From an uncultured Bacteroidales bacterium (GTDB lineage: Bacteria > Bacteroidota > Bacteroidia > Bacteroidales > G3-4614): a stretch of 64,000 nt of DNA. The stretch is from NCBI GenBank assembly GCA_949297125.1, contig CASFRS010000008.1, positions 62,001-126,000 on the forward strand. Direction: 5' to 3'. Below are positions 9,361 to 18,910 of the stretch, piece after piece. Position 1 is the first letter of the stretch. Each line of letters opens with the position of its first letter. Under the pieces are notes generated by a model. It saw only the letters and a list, made by a program, of their open reading frames with translations. It searched no databases and was not told where the DNA came from. The position numbers and the translations under genes were made by a program.

Positions 9361-9559
9361 TGTTGCTTTATACGGCAGCCATGCGGCATGATGCCGTACC
9401 CCGCAGGAAGCGGGATGGGAAACGTAACACCCCTCCCAGCATGCAGCGAACGCAGGTGCGGTATGCCGTACTCCCCGGGCCTGGTAATTCCCCGTCCGAT
9501 GCACCCGTATCAGGGCAGATAAGGTAAAACAAATAAACGCAGGAGCTAAAACAAAAGGT

Positions 9560-10564
9560 ATGGGCATAAAGAAGAGCATATCTGAACGCGCAAGGGAAGT
9601 TGTAAAGGCGCTTATGCGTACAATGCGCAGCGAGAAAAGCAAGCAGTTGCTGATTTTTCTTTTGTTCGTCGCAATATCCGCAATGTTCTGGATATTGCAG
9701 TCGTTGAACAACAAAGAAGAAGTTGCCGTAAATATTCCGCTGAATTATACCAATGTACCCCGGAACATAATATTCACCAACAATCCTCAGCAATATGTGC
9801 CGGTTGTGGTGCGCGACAAAGGGCTTAACCTTATCAATTACTCCCTCAACAGGGTACGTCCAATAAATGTCGATTTTGAAAAGTACGACAAGGAGCACGG
9901 GCGTATGGTCATAAACCATTCGCAGTTGCTCTCAATAGTTCACGGAAGCATGTCGTCATCGGCCGAACTCGTATCGATGCACGCCGATTCTATTTTGATA
10001 ACCTTTGCCGAGAGGCGGGGCGACATGATAAGGGTAAGGCTCGATTCCGACATTACACCGGCGCACAATTTCATACAGACGCACGAGGCATACGTGTCGC
10101 CGAATACCGTAAGGATATATGCCGACTCCTCAATAATAAAGGGACTTGATTTCGTAGAGACGGAACCGTTGGTATTGTCCGACCTGAGAGATACGACCGT
10201 AATGACGGTAAAGATAAAACCGATTGAGGGCGTGAAGATCGTCCCCGATGCAGTTACCGTAACCATACCGGTTGAAGAGCTGATAATAAAGAAGATGACG
10301 TTGCCGATAGGCACTGTGAACTTCCCCGATTACATATCGGTGATAACGTTCCCCGCTGCGGCTGAAGTATCGTGCTTCGTGCCGTTGAGCATGTTCCCCG
10401 AGGTGGATACCTCCGATTTCAGGATTGTTGTCGATTACATGCAACTGAACAAGAAACGTACAAACAAGTTGCCGCTTAATCTGAAACGTTTCCCAAATTA
10501 CGTCAGGAACATCGATGTTGTCCCCGACAGCATAGAGTATATACTCGAAGAAAAGAGACGATGA
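9560..10564 (+). CDS. YbbR-like domain protein
   Basis: A 334-residue protein with one N-terminal membrane anchor (LLIFLLFVAISAMFWILQSL, about residues 34-53) and extracytoplasmic YbbR-like repeats. In Firmicutes, YbbR/CdaR regulates the diadenylate cyclase CdaA; the partner here is unproven because no cyclase gene lies nearby. The YbbR signature appears in segments such as VAVNIPLNYTNVP and RIYADSSIIKGLDFVETEPL. The stop overlaps the start of coaE by 4 bp, which suggests coupled translation. A 264-bp gap with a hairpin precedes it. Confidence 0.85.
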   Translation: MGIKKSISERAREVVKALMRTMRSEKSKQLLIFLLFVAISAMFWILQSLNNKEEVAVNIPLNYTNVPRNIIFTNNPQQYVPVVVRDKGLNLINYSLNRVRPINVDFEKYDKEHGRMVINHSQLLSIVHGSMSSSAELVSMHADSILITFAERRGDMIRVRLDSDITPAHNFIQTHEAYVSPNTVRIYADSSIIKGLDFVETEPLVLSDLRDTTVMTVKIKPIEGVKIVPDAVTVTIPVEELIIKKMTLPIGTVNFPDYISVITFPAAAEVSCFVPLSMFPEVDTSDFRIVVDYMQLNKKRTNKLPLNLKRFPNYVRNIDVVPDSIEYILEEKRR

Positions 10565-11148
10565 AAACCATAGCCATAACCGGGGGGATAGGAAGCGGGA
10601 AAACAGTAGTTAGCGATATAATGCGTGCATCGGGTTACCCTGTATATGACAGCGACACCGAGGCCAAGGCCCTGACAGCCGCTTCGCCCCAGATAAAGAA
10701 AGGTCTGGTGGAACTTTTCGGGGAGGAGATATATGGCGGCGGCGTACTTGACAAGACGATGCTTGCCCGGCATCTTTTCTCCGATGCCGGATGCCGTGCC
10801 AGGGTTAATGCGATAATCCACCCTGTCGTGTTTTCCGATTTCCGCCGTTGGCGCGAGGCTCAAAAAAAGGAGACGGTATTTCTCGAATCGGCAATATTGT
10901 TCGAGTCGGGTTTCAATACCCTGGCCGATGAAATATGGTGTGTAACAGCACCTGTGGAGGTAAGGGTTGCGCGGGTTATGAAACGTAACGGAATGACGCG
11001 CAGCCAGGTGGAGGAGAGAATTTCCACGCAGTTGCCCGATGAGGTGATACGGCAAAAATCCACGCACGTAATAGTCAACGACGGTAAGGTTTCCGTCCTG
11101 TCCCAGCTGGAGAGATATTTCTTCGCGGCTGGTTTGCAAAAATTATGA
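10561..11148 (+). CDS. coaE: Dephospho-CoA kinase
   Basis: A 195-residue CoaE, the last enzyme of CoA biosynthesis, which phosphorylates the 3'-OH of dephospho-CoA. The P-loop is GGIGSGKT (residues 8-15), followed by the family motifs YDSDTEAKAL, HPVVFSDFRRW and FLESAILFES; the basic lid region (RVMKRNGMTRSQVEERI) is intact. It overlaps ybbR by 4 bp. A small hairpin with 8-bp arms (11169-11193) follows. Confidence 0.97.
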   Translation: MKTIAITGGIGSGKTVVSDIMRASGYPVYDSDTEAKALTAASPQIKKGLVELFGEEIYGGGVLDKTMLARHLFSDAGCRARVNAIIHPVVFSDFRRWREAQKKETVFLESAILFESGFNTLADEIWCVTAPVEVRVARVMKRNGMTRSQVEERISTQLPDEVIRQKSTHVIVNDGKVSVLSQLERYFFAAGLQKL

Positions 11149-11241
11149 ACCCGGCTATGAATATTTCGCCCTTTCCGTATAGAAAGGAAAGGGTATAATT
11201 TATATTTTTACAGCGTAATAAAGAATGAATAAATAAGCGAT

Positions 11242-11634
11242 ATGTTGAAAAAGATCTTATCAATATCCGGTAAACCCGGATTATTCAAACTCGTATCACA
11301 GGCAAAAGGAATGATAATAGTGGAGTCGTTGTTGAATGGCAGGCGGATGCCGGCATATGCGCACGACAAGGTCTCGTCCCTCGCCGATATATCGATATAC
11401 ACCGATGGGGAAGATGTGCCGTTACGGGATGTGTTTGCGAGCATTAAAGAAAAGGAAAACGGTAAACAGGTTCAGGTCAAGGCCGATAACGACTCTTATA
11501 AGGAGTATATGGCATCGGTCCTGCCCGACTATGACAGGGAGCGCGTCTATGTGAGCGATATAAAAAGGGTGATAAACTGGTATAACCTCCTCGTAGAAAA
11601 GGGTCTCGACGATTTCAAGGAAGAAGAGGCATAA
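11242..11634 (+). CDS. DUF5606 family protein
   Basis: A 130-residue protein of the DUF5606 family, found downstream of coaE in many Bacteroidetes. It begins MLKKILSISGKPGLFKLVSQ and carries a compact N-terminal barrel-like region (GMIIVESLLNGRRMPAY) and a helical C-terminus ending in an acidic tail (FKEEEA). Function is unknown; the position next to coaE and nusB suggests a conserved housekeeping role. It ends at a shared terminator facing recJ. Confidence 0.85.
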   Translation: MLKKILSISGKPGLFKLVSQAKGMIIVESLLNGRRMPAYAHDKVSSLADISIYTDGEDVPLRDVFASIKEKENGKQVQVKADNDSYKEYMASVLPDYDRERVYVSDIKRVINWYNLLVEKGLDDFKEEEA

Positions 11635-11710
11635 CCCTCACCCCGGTATCCAACCCGGCGCTGCCGTTACAGGAGAGGGCTGTTGCCGCTTAATATCGTA
11701 TGCTCCGGTT

Positions 11711-11757
11711 GCAAAGGGCTGCAAATGAAGTGTTAATCTTCAGTGCAGCCCTTTTGC
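11711..11757. terminator. Bidirectional terminator between DUF5606 gene and recJ
   Basis: GCAAAGGGCTGCA (from 11711) pairs with TGCAGCCCTTTTGC (to 11757), with an inner GAAG/CTTC stem. It lies between convergent genes. Confidence 0.75.
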
Positions 11758-11798
11758 CTGGTATAAAGTTCCTGTTTTGAGGCAGGAGTGTCGTTTCC

Positions 11799-13565
11799 CT
11801 ATGCTTTTTGCCTTTCCTTCGTGTCGGTTACGATGTCTTTTATGGAAAGTTGCATTATCGATTTCTTGTTCGCGAAGTGCGGTGCTTTTCCGTTGAAAGT
11901 CATCTCTTCAATGGTATAGCAGATATCGAACGGCGTATCGGCTTTCAGGTGCTCGAATATCTCGCCCTGACCGAATGCGATGCCGCTCATTATGTTGGCC
12001 GAGCCGTTGTCTATCATTTCCATTTTTATATGGCGGTTCTCTTTCCCAACCAGTTTGCTCTCCTTGTAAGTCTTTACATCGTGGGTTGCAAATACGGGTT
12101 TGGTGTTGCCCGGCCCGAACGGTGCGAACTCCTGCAGCTTTTTCCTGAAGTCGGCCGTTATGTCTCCGAAAGAGATGACGGAGTCTATGTCTATCTGAGG
12201 CGTAGTCTGGCTGTTCGATATGTTTTCGCTTACATACTCCTCGAACCGTTTCCTGAATATGTCTATGTTCTCCTCCTTCAATGAAAGGCCGGCGGCATAA
12301 GTATGCCCCCCGAAACTCTCCAGCAGGTCTTTGCAGGACTCTATTGCCTTGTATACGTCGAAGCCCTGGACCGACCTGGCCGACCCTGTTACGATTCCGT
12401 TGGAGTACGCCAGGACAACCGACGGCTTGTAGTAAAGTTCTGTAAGCCGCGAGGCCACAATGCCTATTATGCCGCGCTTCCAGTCGCGATTGTATATGAC
12501 AATGGATTTGTGCTTGTCCAGGTCGTCAATGTTCCCCAAAATGGTATTGGCCTCACGGGTAATGCTTTTATCCAGGGCCTTGCGCTCCTCGTTGTACTGG
12601 TTGATGTTTTTGCTGCGCTCCCTGGCCTCTTCAAGGTTGTGCGAAAGCAGCAGGTCCACGGCCTCTTTGCCCTGTTCCATGCGCCCCGAAGCATTTATCC
12701 TCGGCCCTATTTTGAATACTATGTCGGTTGTCGTAATCTGCCTGTTCTGCAGGCCGCAGATATTGATAATCCCTTTCAGTCCGAAACTCGGTTTCTCATT
12801 CATCCGTTTCAGACCGTGATACGCAAGAATGCGGTTCTCGCCGGTAATGGGAACGATGTCCGAAGCTATGCTCAAGGCCACGAAGTCGAGCAGAGGGTAG
12901 AGTGTCGCAACCTCGTCTATTCCGTTGTTGCGGGCAAACCCCTGCATGAACTTGAACCCTACGCCGCAGCCCGACAACTCCTGATACGGGTACGACGAAT
13001 CTTTAAGTTTGGGGTTCAGAATTGCGACAGCCCCGGGCAGTTCCTTGTCCGGTACATGGTGGTCGCAGATAATGAAGTCAATCCCTTTGCTCTTTGCATA
13101 AGCCACCTTGTCTACGGCTTTTATGCCGCAATCCAGGGCTATTATCAGTTTGAATCCGTTGTCGGCAGCATAGTCTATGCTTTTCCTTGAAATACCGTAC
13201 CCTTCCTCGTACCTGTCCGGAATATAGTATTCCATATTGAAACAGAAAGGCCTCAGGTATTTATATACCAGGGCTACGGCAGTGGTGCCGTCAACATCAT
13301 AGTCTCCGTAAACAAGTATCTTTTCTTTTTGTCCTATTGCAGAATTAAGTCTTTTTACCGCTTTATCCATGCCGTCCATCAGGAACGGGTCGTGCAGGTC
13401 AGATAGTTGCGGGGAGAAGAAATTCTGCGCATCCGCTGCATTTTTTACCCCTCGGAGGGCCAATAATTCGCAAATAACCGGGCTTATGCCAAGTTCGCTT
13501 GACAACTGCTCTTTTATTCGCTTCATATCGTCTGTAAGAGGTAAGTAATTCCATTTACTTATCAT
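11799..13565 (-). CDS. recJ: Single-stranded-DNA-specific exonuclease RecJ
   Basis: A 588-residue RecJ, the 5'-3' ssDNA exonuclease of the RecF pathway and mismatch repair. DHH family motifs are intact: YGDYDVDGTTAV, IALDCGIK, ICDHHVPDKELP, and GPRINASGRM before the DHHA1 domain (GIIGIVASRL, GSARSVQGFD and GGHTYAAGLSL). The C-terminal part is the OB-like domain (LQEFAPFGPGNTKP). Length is normal. It is transcribed alone, with 280 bp separating it from the divergent TPR gene. Confidence 0.97.
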   Translation of the reverse strand: MISKWNYLPLTDDMKRIKEQLSSELGISPVICELLALRGVKNAADAQNFFSPQLSDLHDPFLMDGMDKAVKRLNSAIGQKEKILVYGDYDVDGTTAVALVYKYLRPFCFNMEYYIPDRYEEGYGISRKSIDYAADNGFKLIIALDCGIKAVDKVAYAKSKGIDFIICDHHVPDKELPGAVAILNPKLKDSSYPYQELSGCGVGFKFMQGFARNNGIDEVATLYPLLDFVALSIASDIVPITGENRILAYHGLKRMNEKPSFGLKGIINICGLQNRQITTTDIVFKIGPRINASGRMEQGKEAVDLLLSHNLEEARERSKNINQYNEERKALDKSITREANTILGNIDDLDKHKSIVIYNRDWKRGIIGIVASRLTELYYKPSVVLAYSNGIVTGSARSVQGFDVYKAIESCKDLLESFGGHTYAAGLSLKEENIDIFRKRFEEYVSENISNSQTTPQIDIDSVISFGDITADFRKKLQEFAPFGPGNTKPVFATHDVKTYKESKLVGKENRHIKMEMIDNGSANIMSGIAFGQGEIFEHLKADTPFDICYTIEEMTFNGKAPHFANKKSIMQLSIKDIVTDTKERQKA

Positions 13566-13805
13566 TTATATGTTTATTTATTTACTATCTTTTCCCGGGT
13601 GCGGACAAAGCGCACGGAACCGGCCGGCTTCCAGCCTGCTGCACCGGCACGGCAATAAAAACAGCGATGCCGGTATAATGTTTATGCCCTCCCTTACCGG
13701 AAGCAAAGGTGCGTACCATCCTGCACGCCCTTGCTTAAGGCATACAATTAGCGACTGTAAAGATACTAAATCTGATTATAAAAACGGAATTGCAAATGTA
13801 TAAAA

Positions 13806-13837
13806 TTTCATACCTACAGGATAAATGCTTATTTTAG
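13806..13837 (+). promoter_or_regulatory. Promoter of the TPR gene, predicting a leaderless mRNA
   Basis: TTTC (13806-13809), 20 bp, then TATTTTAG (13830-13837). The predicted start falls within about 1-5 nt of the ATG at 13846. Confidence 0.45.
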
Positions 13838-13845
13838 CAGCCGTT

Positions 13846-14682
13846 ATGAAACACACCATAATTATTTTCCTGTTATTTCCGATATTGTGTTCCAATGCGG
13901 TATCGAAGAATTACAAGGAGTATATAGACGAGTCGTTCGAGTGTATCGACAAGGAGGACTGGGCGTGTGCCGAGGAAGCGATACTTGCCGCGTTGCATGC
14001 CGAACCGGCCAATCCGCAGAATTCCCTGCTTATGTCCAATCTGGGTACCGTGCAGCGTTTGCAGGGCAAGACGGCCGAAGCCATACGTTCGTACAGCAAT
14101 GCGCTTATGATTACGCCGCGGTCGGTTACGCTCTTGAAGAACCGCGCTGCACTGTATGCCGAGATAGACAGCCTTGACGGCGCGCTCGTCGACTATACTT
14201 CGGTCATATCGCTCGATACCGGCGATGAAGAAGCTATTTACCGCCGGGGAATGATATACCTCGAGAAACGGGATACGCTGGCGGCTCGGATGGATTTCGA
14301 GAGGTTGTTGCAGGTAAACCCGGCGAGCAGCGATGCCAGGGTAGGGCTTGCTACATTGATGAAGTTCCGCAACTACCATAAGGAGGCGGCCGACTTGTAT
14401 ACGCAGGTAATATCGTTCAATAAAAACGATGCCGCATTGTATTTCGGCAGGGCAGAGGCCTATTTCTACATGGGCAGGATTGCAAAGGCGCGCGAAGATA
14501 TAAAAAAGGCCATGGAACTTGACGGTAATGACCCGTTGTTCTATATACTGCGCAGCCGGATAAACTGGGCGCAATACGAGAAGGAGGCGGCCTACGCCGA
14601 TTTGGACAAGGCTCTGGAGCTCGGTGCTTCTCCCCGGAGCGTGGAAAGCGTCAGGGAGGAGTTCAGGATGTACGACAAATAG
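13846..14682 (+). CDS. Secreted tetratricopeptide-repeat protein
   Basis: A 278-residue protein made of a signal peptide (MKHTIIIFLLFPILCSNA) and about six TPR units from residue 20 to the end (for example NSLLMSNLGTVQRLQGKTAEAIRSYSNALMITP-like helix pairs; later AALYFGRAEAYFYMGRIAKAREDI). TPRs mediate protein-protein contacts; the partner is unknown. The start at 13846 was chosen over an in-frame ATG at 13825 because it gives a clean signal peptide and because a promoter box lies at 13830-13837. Periplasmic location is inferred. Confidence 0.8.
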   Translation: MKHTIIIFLLFPILCSNAVSKNYKEYIDESFECIDKEDWACAEEAILAALHAEPANPQNSLLMSNLGTVQRLQGKTAEAIRSYSNALMITPRSVTLLKNRAALYAEIDSLDGALVDYTSVISLDTGDEEAIYRRGMIYLEKRDTLAARMDFERLLQVNPASSDARVGLATLMKFRNYHKEAADLYTQVISFNKNDAALYFGRAEAYFYMGRIAKAREDIKKAMELDGNDPLFYILRSRINWAQYEKEAAYADLDKALELGASPRSVESVREEFRMYDK

Positions 14683-14751
14683 TGCCGGAAACGAAACCCG
14701 CGACTCCTGTAACGGTCCGTCCGCAGGTACAGGGTGTTGTGAATACGAAAA

Positions 14752-14799
14752 AAGAGGCGGCCGGAACTCCCGTACGGGGCAATCTTCCGGCCGCCTCTT
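14752..14799. terminator. Bidirectional terminator between TPR gene and asmA-like gene
   Basis: AAGAGGCGGCCGGAA pairs perfectly with TTCCGGCCGCCTCTT around an 18-nt loop, between convergent genes. Confidence 0.8.
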
Positions 14800-14816
14800 A
14801 TGCATGTAAGCCGCTG

Positions 14817-17495
14817 TTATTCCGATACGGCAGCTGCTTCCAGTTTCTTGATTTCCTCTTCAGCCTTGGCCCTCAATGCATCGGCCTGCTTCTGAGCCTC
14901 TTCTTCCAGCTTTTTTGCTGCAGCCTTGGCTGCTACCTTCGCTATCGGGTTCGATGCCTTGTCTACCAGTTTCTGCCCTTCGCTTCTTGCAACCTCCACA
15001 AGTTTCTCGGCGGCCTTGTCGGCCTCTTCCCTCAATGCCGCAATCTGTTCCTCGTTGTCTTTACCCGTCAGCTTTTCAAGTTGCGTGCTTACTGTGGTTT
15101 TCAAGGCCTCTTTGGCAAGGGACTTCATGTCGAGCGATATTACCGGCTTTGTGAAAGTCCCGGTAATATTGCCGGTTACGCTTCCCACATATTCCGATAC
15201 ATTGCTTTCCTGCGGCAGTTTTATCGTAGTCTTGTAGTCTATGCTCTGGTCCAGTCCGGTAGAGCCGGAGAGCGTAAGCGTGGTTTTCCCTATTTTCAGG
15301 TCGAAAGGCGACGTTATCACTTTCCCGTCTTTTATATTGAACGGAATCTTTACATTTACGGCCTTGATATTCCTGAGCGCATCGCTCTTGAGTTTGTCGG
15401 CAAGCAGGTTGAATACCTCAATATTGCCCAGGTTTATCTCCTCCGACTGGATTACCCCGTTGGCTGTAAGGGTATTCAGGTCAGGATTCATTTCCGCGTC
15501 CAGTGTCGTCTGCATATTTACGTTCAACGAATACGTCCCGCCGGTTTTTTCAAATATCGGAACAAGCTGTTTTACCATGTCGAGTTGTTCAAACGTGGTT
15601 TTGAAATCCCCTTTCGATACGTTCATGTTGAATGCAGCCTCAGGCCTTGTAACGTCTTTTGCCGTACTGTATGACCCTCCGGCCGACACTTTCCCGCCGA
15701 AGGCCCCGAATTGCAGGGAATTCAAACTTAAAGTCCCGTTCTTAACCGAGATGTTCCCTTTCAGGTTCTCGATGACTATTTTCTGGAACAGAACCTGTCC
15801 GAACGAACTCTTCAGCGAAAGGTCGAGATTTTTCGGAATCTCTATGGCCCCGGCGGCAGATACCGTATCGGCCTGTTCCGTGCCCGCTTCATTATCGGCT
15901 TCGGAAACCTCTTCTCCGCTGTCGGATATGAATTCGTTGAGGTCTATCAGCGATGACGATACGTTAAGGGAGCCGTACAAGGTTTCCCCTTTAAGGAAGT
16001 ACGGGATATAGCGCGAAATGGAGCCGTTTGCCGATATGTCGCTTTTCCCTATCCTGGCATCCAGGGCGTCGAGCGACAAGGCTCTGGAACTTACCGTAAC
16101 GGCCAGCCTGCTGACATTCACGTCGGGCAGGGCAGGGGATGTGTAAAGCATGTCCGTTATATTTAGGAACCCTTTTCCCGTAATCCTTTCATACCTTTCC
16201 TTTTCTATGTCCGACATGTGTCCCGCAAAATGCAGGTCGGCCGTCAGTTTCCCGTTCAGTTTGACATCATCGCCCAAAGGATAGGCATCCTTCACCATAT
16301 CGAGGTCGAGGTATCCCTTGGCCGTCAGGTCAAAGGCCGGGTCCGATACGGGGGTGGCGACCGTAATCCCGATGCTGAACGGATTGCCGGAGAGGGAGAA
16401 TCCCAGATCGGCCCTAAGGTCCGTCAGGTCGGCAATTCCCTGCGGGTGTTTTACGTCGGCTTCTATATTTATGGCGTCTATGCTTTTAGGCAGCCCCTTG
16501 TAGCTCATCCTGCCGTTTTTTACCGACAGGGCGGCATTGAATTCGGGCAGGGTGTCGCCCTTCATAATCCCTTTGGCATAAGCGTCGAGCTTCAATTCTC
16601 CTGTTGCAGTCAGGTCGTCGAACGAGTTGCTGTATATGGCGGGTATGAGCGACAATATGTCCTTGAAGTTTATCCTGGACGAATTCAGGGTTATGTCCAT
16701 CGAGGCCGAGCCGTCGTCGGCAAGTTGCGCCCATCCGTCAATGCTAAGCGTAATGGCGTTTACGGTTATGGTATTGTTCTTGAGCGTGTATTTGTTGTTC
16801 CCGAAATCGGCGTTGGCGTTTATGTCGGCCTTTAGTTCAACGTCCTTGATATACTCGATATCGTCTATTTTTGCAAAAACCGACTCAATTTCGGCATCGA
16901 GGTCCAGGTCGGTGCTCTGTTCGCTCATGTTCCCCGACAGGGAGATGTTCAGGTTCTTTGCCTCCATGGATGTGTTGGTGGCGCTGTCGACATATGAAAT
17001 GTTCGCTTTGTTTATGGAGAAGTTCTTCAACTGCAGCTTGAAGGAAGACTCCGACGCTACCGTATCGGTTTCGGTTTCCGTGGTATCGCTTTTCATGATG
17101 TCCCAGTTGGCTTTCCCGTCGGCAAGCTGTATGGCGTTTATACCCGGGTTGTCTATAATTATGCGGTTTACCTCATATCCGTCATCGCCGAAGAGGCTCA
17201 TCAGGTTCACCACTATATCGATGTTCCTGGCGTACACGAGCGTGTCCTCCTCAAATTCGTCGATTCCGCTTACGGACAGGTCCGACAGCGAGAGGGAGGC
17301 ATTAGGGAAATGCCTGAAAAGCCCGATGTCGAAATCCGAGAATTCAATCTTTGCATTAAGCAGGTTGTTCGCTTCCGCCTTTACAATCTCGCCTATTTTG
17401 TCTTTAAGCGCAAGCGGCAGGAGCAGCATGGCGATAATTATAATGCCTATCGCAGCCCCGAGAATCTTGAAACTCCTTATTGCTCTCTTGTTCAT
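14817..17495 (-). CDS. AsmA-family outer-membrane biogenesis protein
   Basis: An 892-residue protein with one N-terminal transmembrane helix (ILGAAIGIIIIAMLLLPLAL) and a long beta-rich AsmA/YhdP-type body: an N-terminal AsmA segment (NASLSLSDLSVSGIDEF) and an AsmA_2 region near 600-800 (GVIQSEEINLGNIEVFNLLADKL-like). AsmA-like proteins are thought to form periplasmic grooves that carry phospholipids to the outer membrane. Unusual is the last 80 residues: an Ala/Lys/Glu-rich amphipathic helix that looks like a coiled coil. It is the last gene of rsmE-kdsA-MATE-asmA, 13 bp after the MATE gene. Confidence 0.88.
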   Translation of the reverse strand: MNKRAIRSFKILGAAIGIIIIAMLLLPLALKDKIGEIVKAEANNLLNAKIEFSDFDIGLFRHFPNASLSLSDLSVSGIDEFEEDTLVYARNIDIVVNLMSLFGDDGYEVNRIIIDNPGINAIQLADGKANWDIMKSDTTETETDTVASESSFKLQLKNFSINKANISYVDSATNTSMEAKNLNISLSGNMSEQSTDLDLDAEIESVFAKIDDIEYIKDVELKADINANADFGNNKYTLKNNTITVNAITLSIDGWAQLADDGSASMDITLNSSRINFKDILSLIPAIYSNSFDDLTATGELKLDAYAKGIMKGDTLPEFNAALSVKNGRMSYKGLPKSIDAINIEADVKHPQGIADLTDLRADLGFSLSGNPFSIGITVATPVSDPAFDLTAKGYLDLDMVKDAYPLGDDVKLNGKLTADLHFAGHMSDIEKERYERITGKGFLNITDMLYTSPALPDVNVSRLAVTVSSRALSLDALDARIGKSDISANGSISRYIPYFLKGETLYGSLNVSSSLIDLNEFISDSGEEVSEADNEAGTEQADTVSAAGAIEIPKNLDLSLKSSFGQVLFQKIVIENLKGNISVKNGTLSLNSLQFGAFGGKVSAGGSYSTAKDVTRPEAAFNMNVSKGDFKTTFEQLDMVKQLVPIFEKTGGTYSLNVNMQTTLDAEMNPDLNTLTANGVIQSEEINLGNIEVFNLLADKLKSDALRNIKAVNVKIPFNIKDGKVITSPFDLKIGKTTLTLSGSTGLDQSIDYKTTIKLPQESNVSEYVGSVTGNITGTFTKPVISLDMKSLAKEALKTTVSTQLEKLTGKDNEEQIAALREEADKAAEKLVEVARSEGQKLVDKASNPIAKVAAKAAAKKLEEEAQKQADALRAKAEEEIKKLEAAAVSE

Positions 17496-17507
17496 AATAC
17501 GGTGTTT

Positions 17508-18887
17508 TTAGTATGTAGGTGATACGACTTCAACTTCTTTTGTCTCACTTTTCATCTTCTTGTTCAGCATGTGCATGGCTATCAGACTGAAAATGAAGGC
17601 TGCCATGTCCGATATGGGCATGCTCATCCATACCCCTTCCGTCCCGAAAAAGTTCGGCAGGATGATAAGCCCCGGAATAAGGAACAGCATTTGCCTTGAC
17701 AGGGAGAGTATGATCGAGACTTTCGATTTGCCGATAGACTGGAAAAAGTTGGTTATTACAATCTGTGCGCCCACAACCGGGAAAACCAGGCTGGATATTT
17801 GCAGTCCCGGAATGGCTATGCGGTTCAGTTCCGCGTCGTTGGAGAATATCGACACTATAACCTGCGGGAAAAATATGAAAGCGACGAACCCTATTGTCGT
17901 AATGACCGTCCCCGAAAGTATGCCGTAGCGCAAGGTCTTCCGTACACGGGCGAACTCCCTCGCCCCGTAATTGTATCCGAGTATCGGTTGCATTCCCTGG
18001 TTCAGTCCGGCAATAATCATTACCACAAGCAGCAGCATGCGGTTTATTATGCCGTAAGCACCGATAGCCATGTCCCCGCCATGATGCCGGAGGCTCATGT
18101 TTATGAATATCACCACAACGCATGCGCATACGTTCAGCAGAAAAGGCGCAAGGCCTATTGCAAATATGCTCTTCACGATCCTGCTCTGCAAAGTGTAATA
18201 TCCGCGCTGGAAACGTATGAAGCTCTCCTTGCGGCAGAAATGCGCCAGTACCCATATCATGCCGCAGAATTGCGATATTACGGTAGCCGTGGCCGCTCCT
18301 TTCATTCCCCATTTAAGGGAGAAGATGAATATCGGTGCGAGAATCAGGTTCACGCCCACCGACAGTAGGGCCGAATACATTGCCTTGCGGGGGTATCCCG
18401 TGGCTCTCATGACATTGTTGAGACCTATGAAGATGAAACTTACGGGCGAGCCTATAAGGATTATCTGCATGAAATCCTTTGCGTAGGGCAGGGTGTCATG
18501 GCTTGCGCCGAAGAACAGCAGAATCTCGTCCAGGACAACGTACATGATACTGCTCAGTACGATGCCTATTGCCAGAAGCAGGATCAGGACGTTGTGCAGC
18601 ACGTATGTCGTCCGTTCAATATCTTTCTGTCCCATGTATATCGACGATATCGTCGCCCCGCCTATCGCAACGAGGGTACAGAACGCGATATTCAGGTTCA
18701 TAAGCGGGAGTGTTACCGCAATGCCGGCAATACCGAGGGCGCCGGTACCCTGTCCTATGAAGATGCTGTCTATTACATGGTACAGCGACGTTACCGTCAT
18801 ACCTATAATAGCCGGGATAGAATATTCGACCAGCAGCTTGCCTATGGATTCCTGCCCCAAAACGTGCGGAGATGAATTAGCTTTCAT
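17508..18887 (-). CDS. MATE family efflux transporter
   Basis: A 459-residue integral membrane protein with about 12 hydrophobic helices and the two-fold MATE arrangement. Motifs include YSIPAIIGMTVTSLYHVIDSIFIG near the N-terminus and NQGMQPILGYNYGAR in the second half, typical of the NorM/DinF-like group. It would export drugs or metabolites using a Na+ or H+ gradient; the substrate is not predictable. It sits third in the rsmE operon, 24 bp from kdsA. Confidence 0.92.
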   Translation of the reverse strand: MKANSSPHVLGQESIGKLLVEYSIPAIIGMTVTSLYHVIDSIFIGQGTGALGIAGIAVTLPLMNLNIAFCTLVAIGGATISSIYMGQKDIERTTYVLHNVLILLLAIGIVLSSIMYVVLDEILLFFGASHDTLPYAKDFMQIILIGSPVSFIFIGLNNVMRATGYPRKAMYSALLSVGVNLILAPIFIFSLKWGMKGAATATVISQFCGMIWVLAHFCRKESFIRFQRGYYTLQSRIVKSIFAIGLAPFLLNVCACVVVIFINMSLRHHGGDMAIGAYGIINRMLLLVVMIIAGLNQGMQPILGYNYGAREFARVRKTLRYGILSGTVITTIGFVAFIFFPQVIVSIFSNDAELNRIAIPGLQISSLVFPVVGAQIVITNFFQSIGKSKVSIILSLSRQMLFLIPGLIILPNFFGTEGVWMSMPISDMAAFIFSLIAMHMLNKKMKSETKEVEVVSPTY

Positions 18888-18910
18888 AATCTGGAATTGA
18901 GATTCTGAAT

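Noticed and set aside
9361..9500. Loose similarity (ACCCCTCCC-CATGC-like words) among intergenic regions at 9430, 24655 and 26975
   Set aside because: Matches are short and gapped; I could not extend them into an alignable repeat by eye.
11169..11193. Hairpin CCCTTTCC/GGAAAGGG after coaE as a terminator
   Set aside because: Stem is short and is not followed by a T-tract; coaE and DUF5606 may be co-transcribed.
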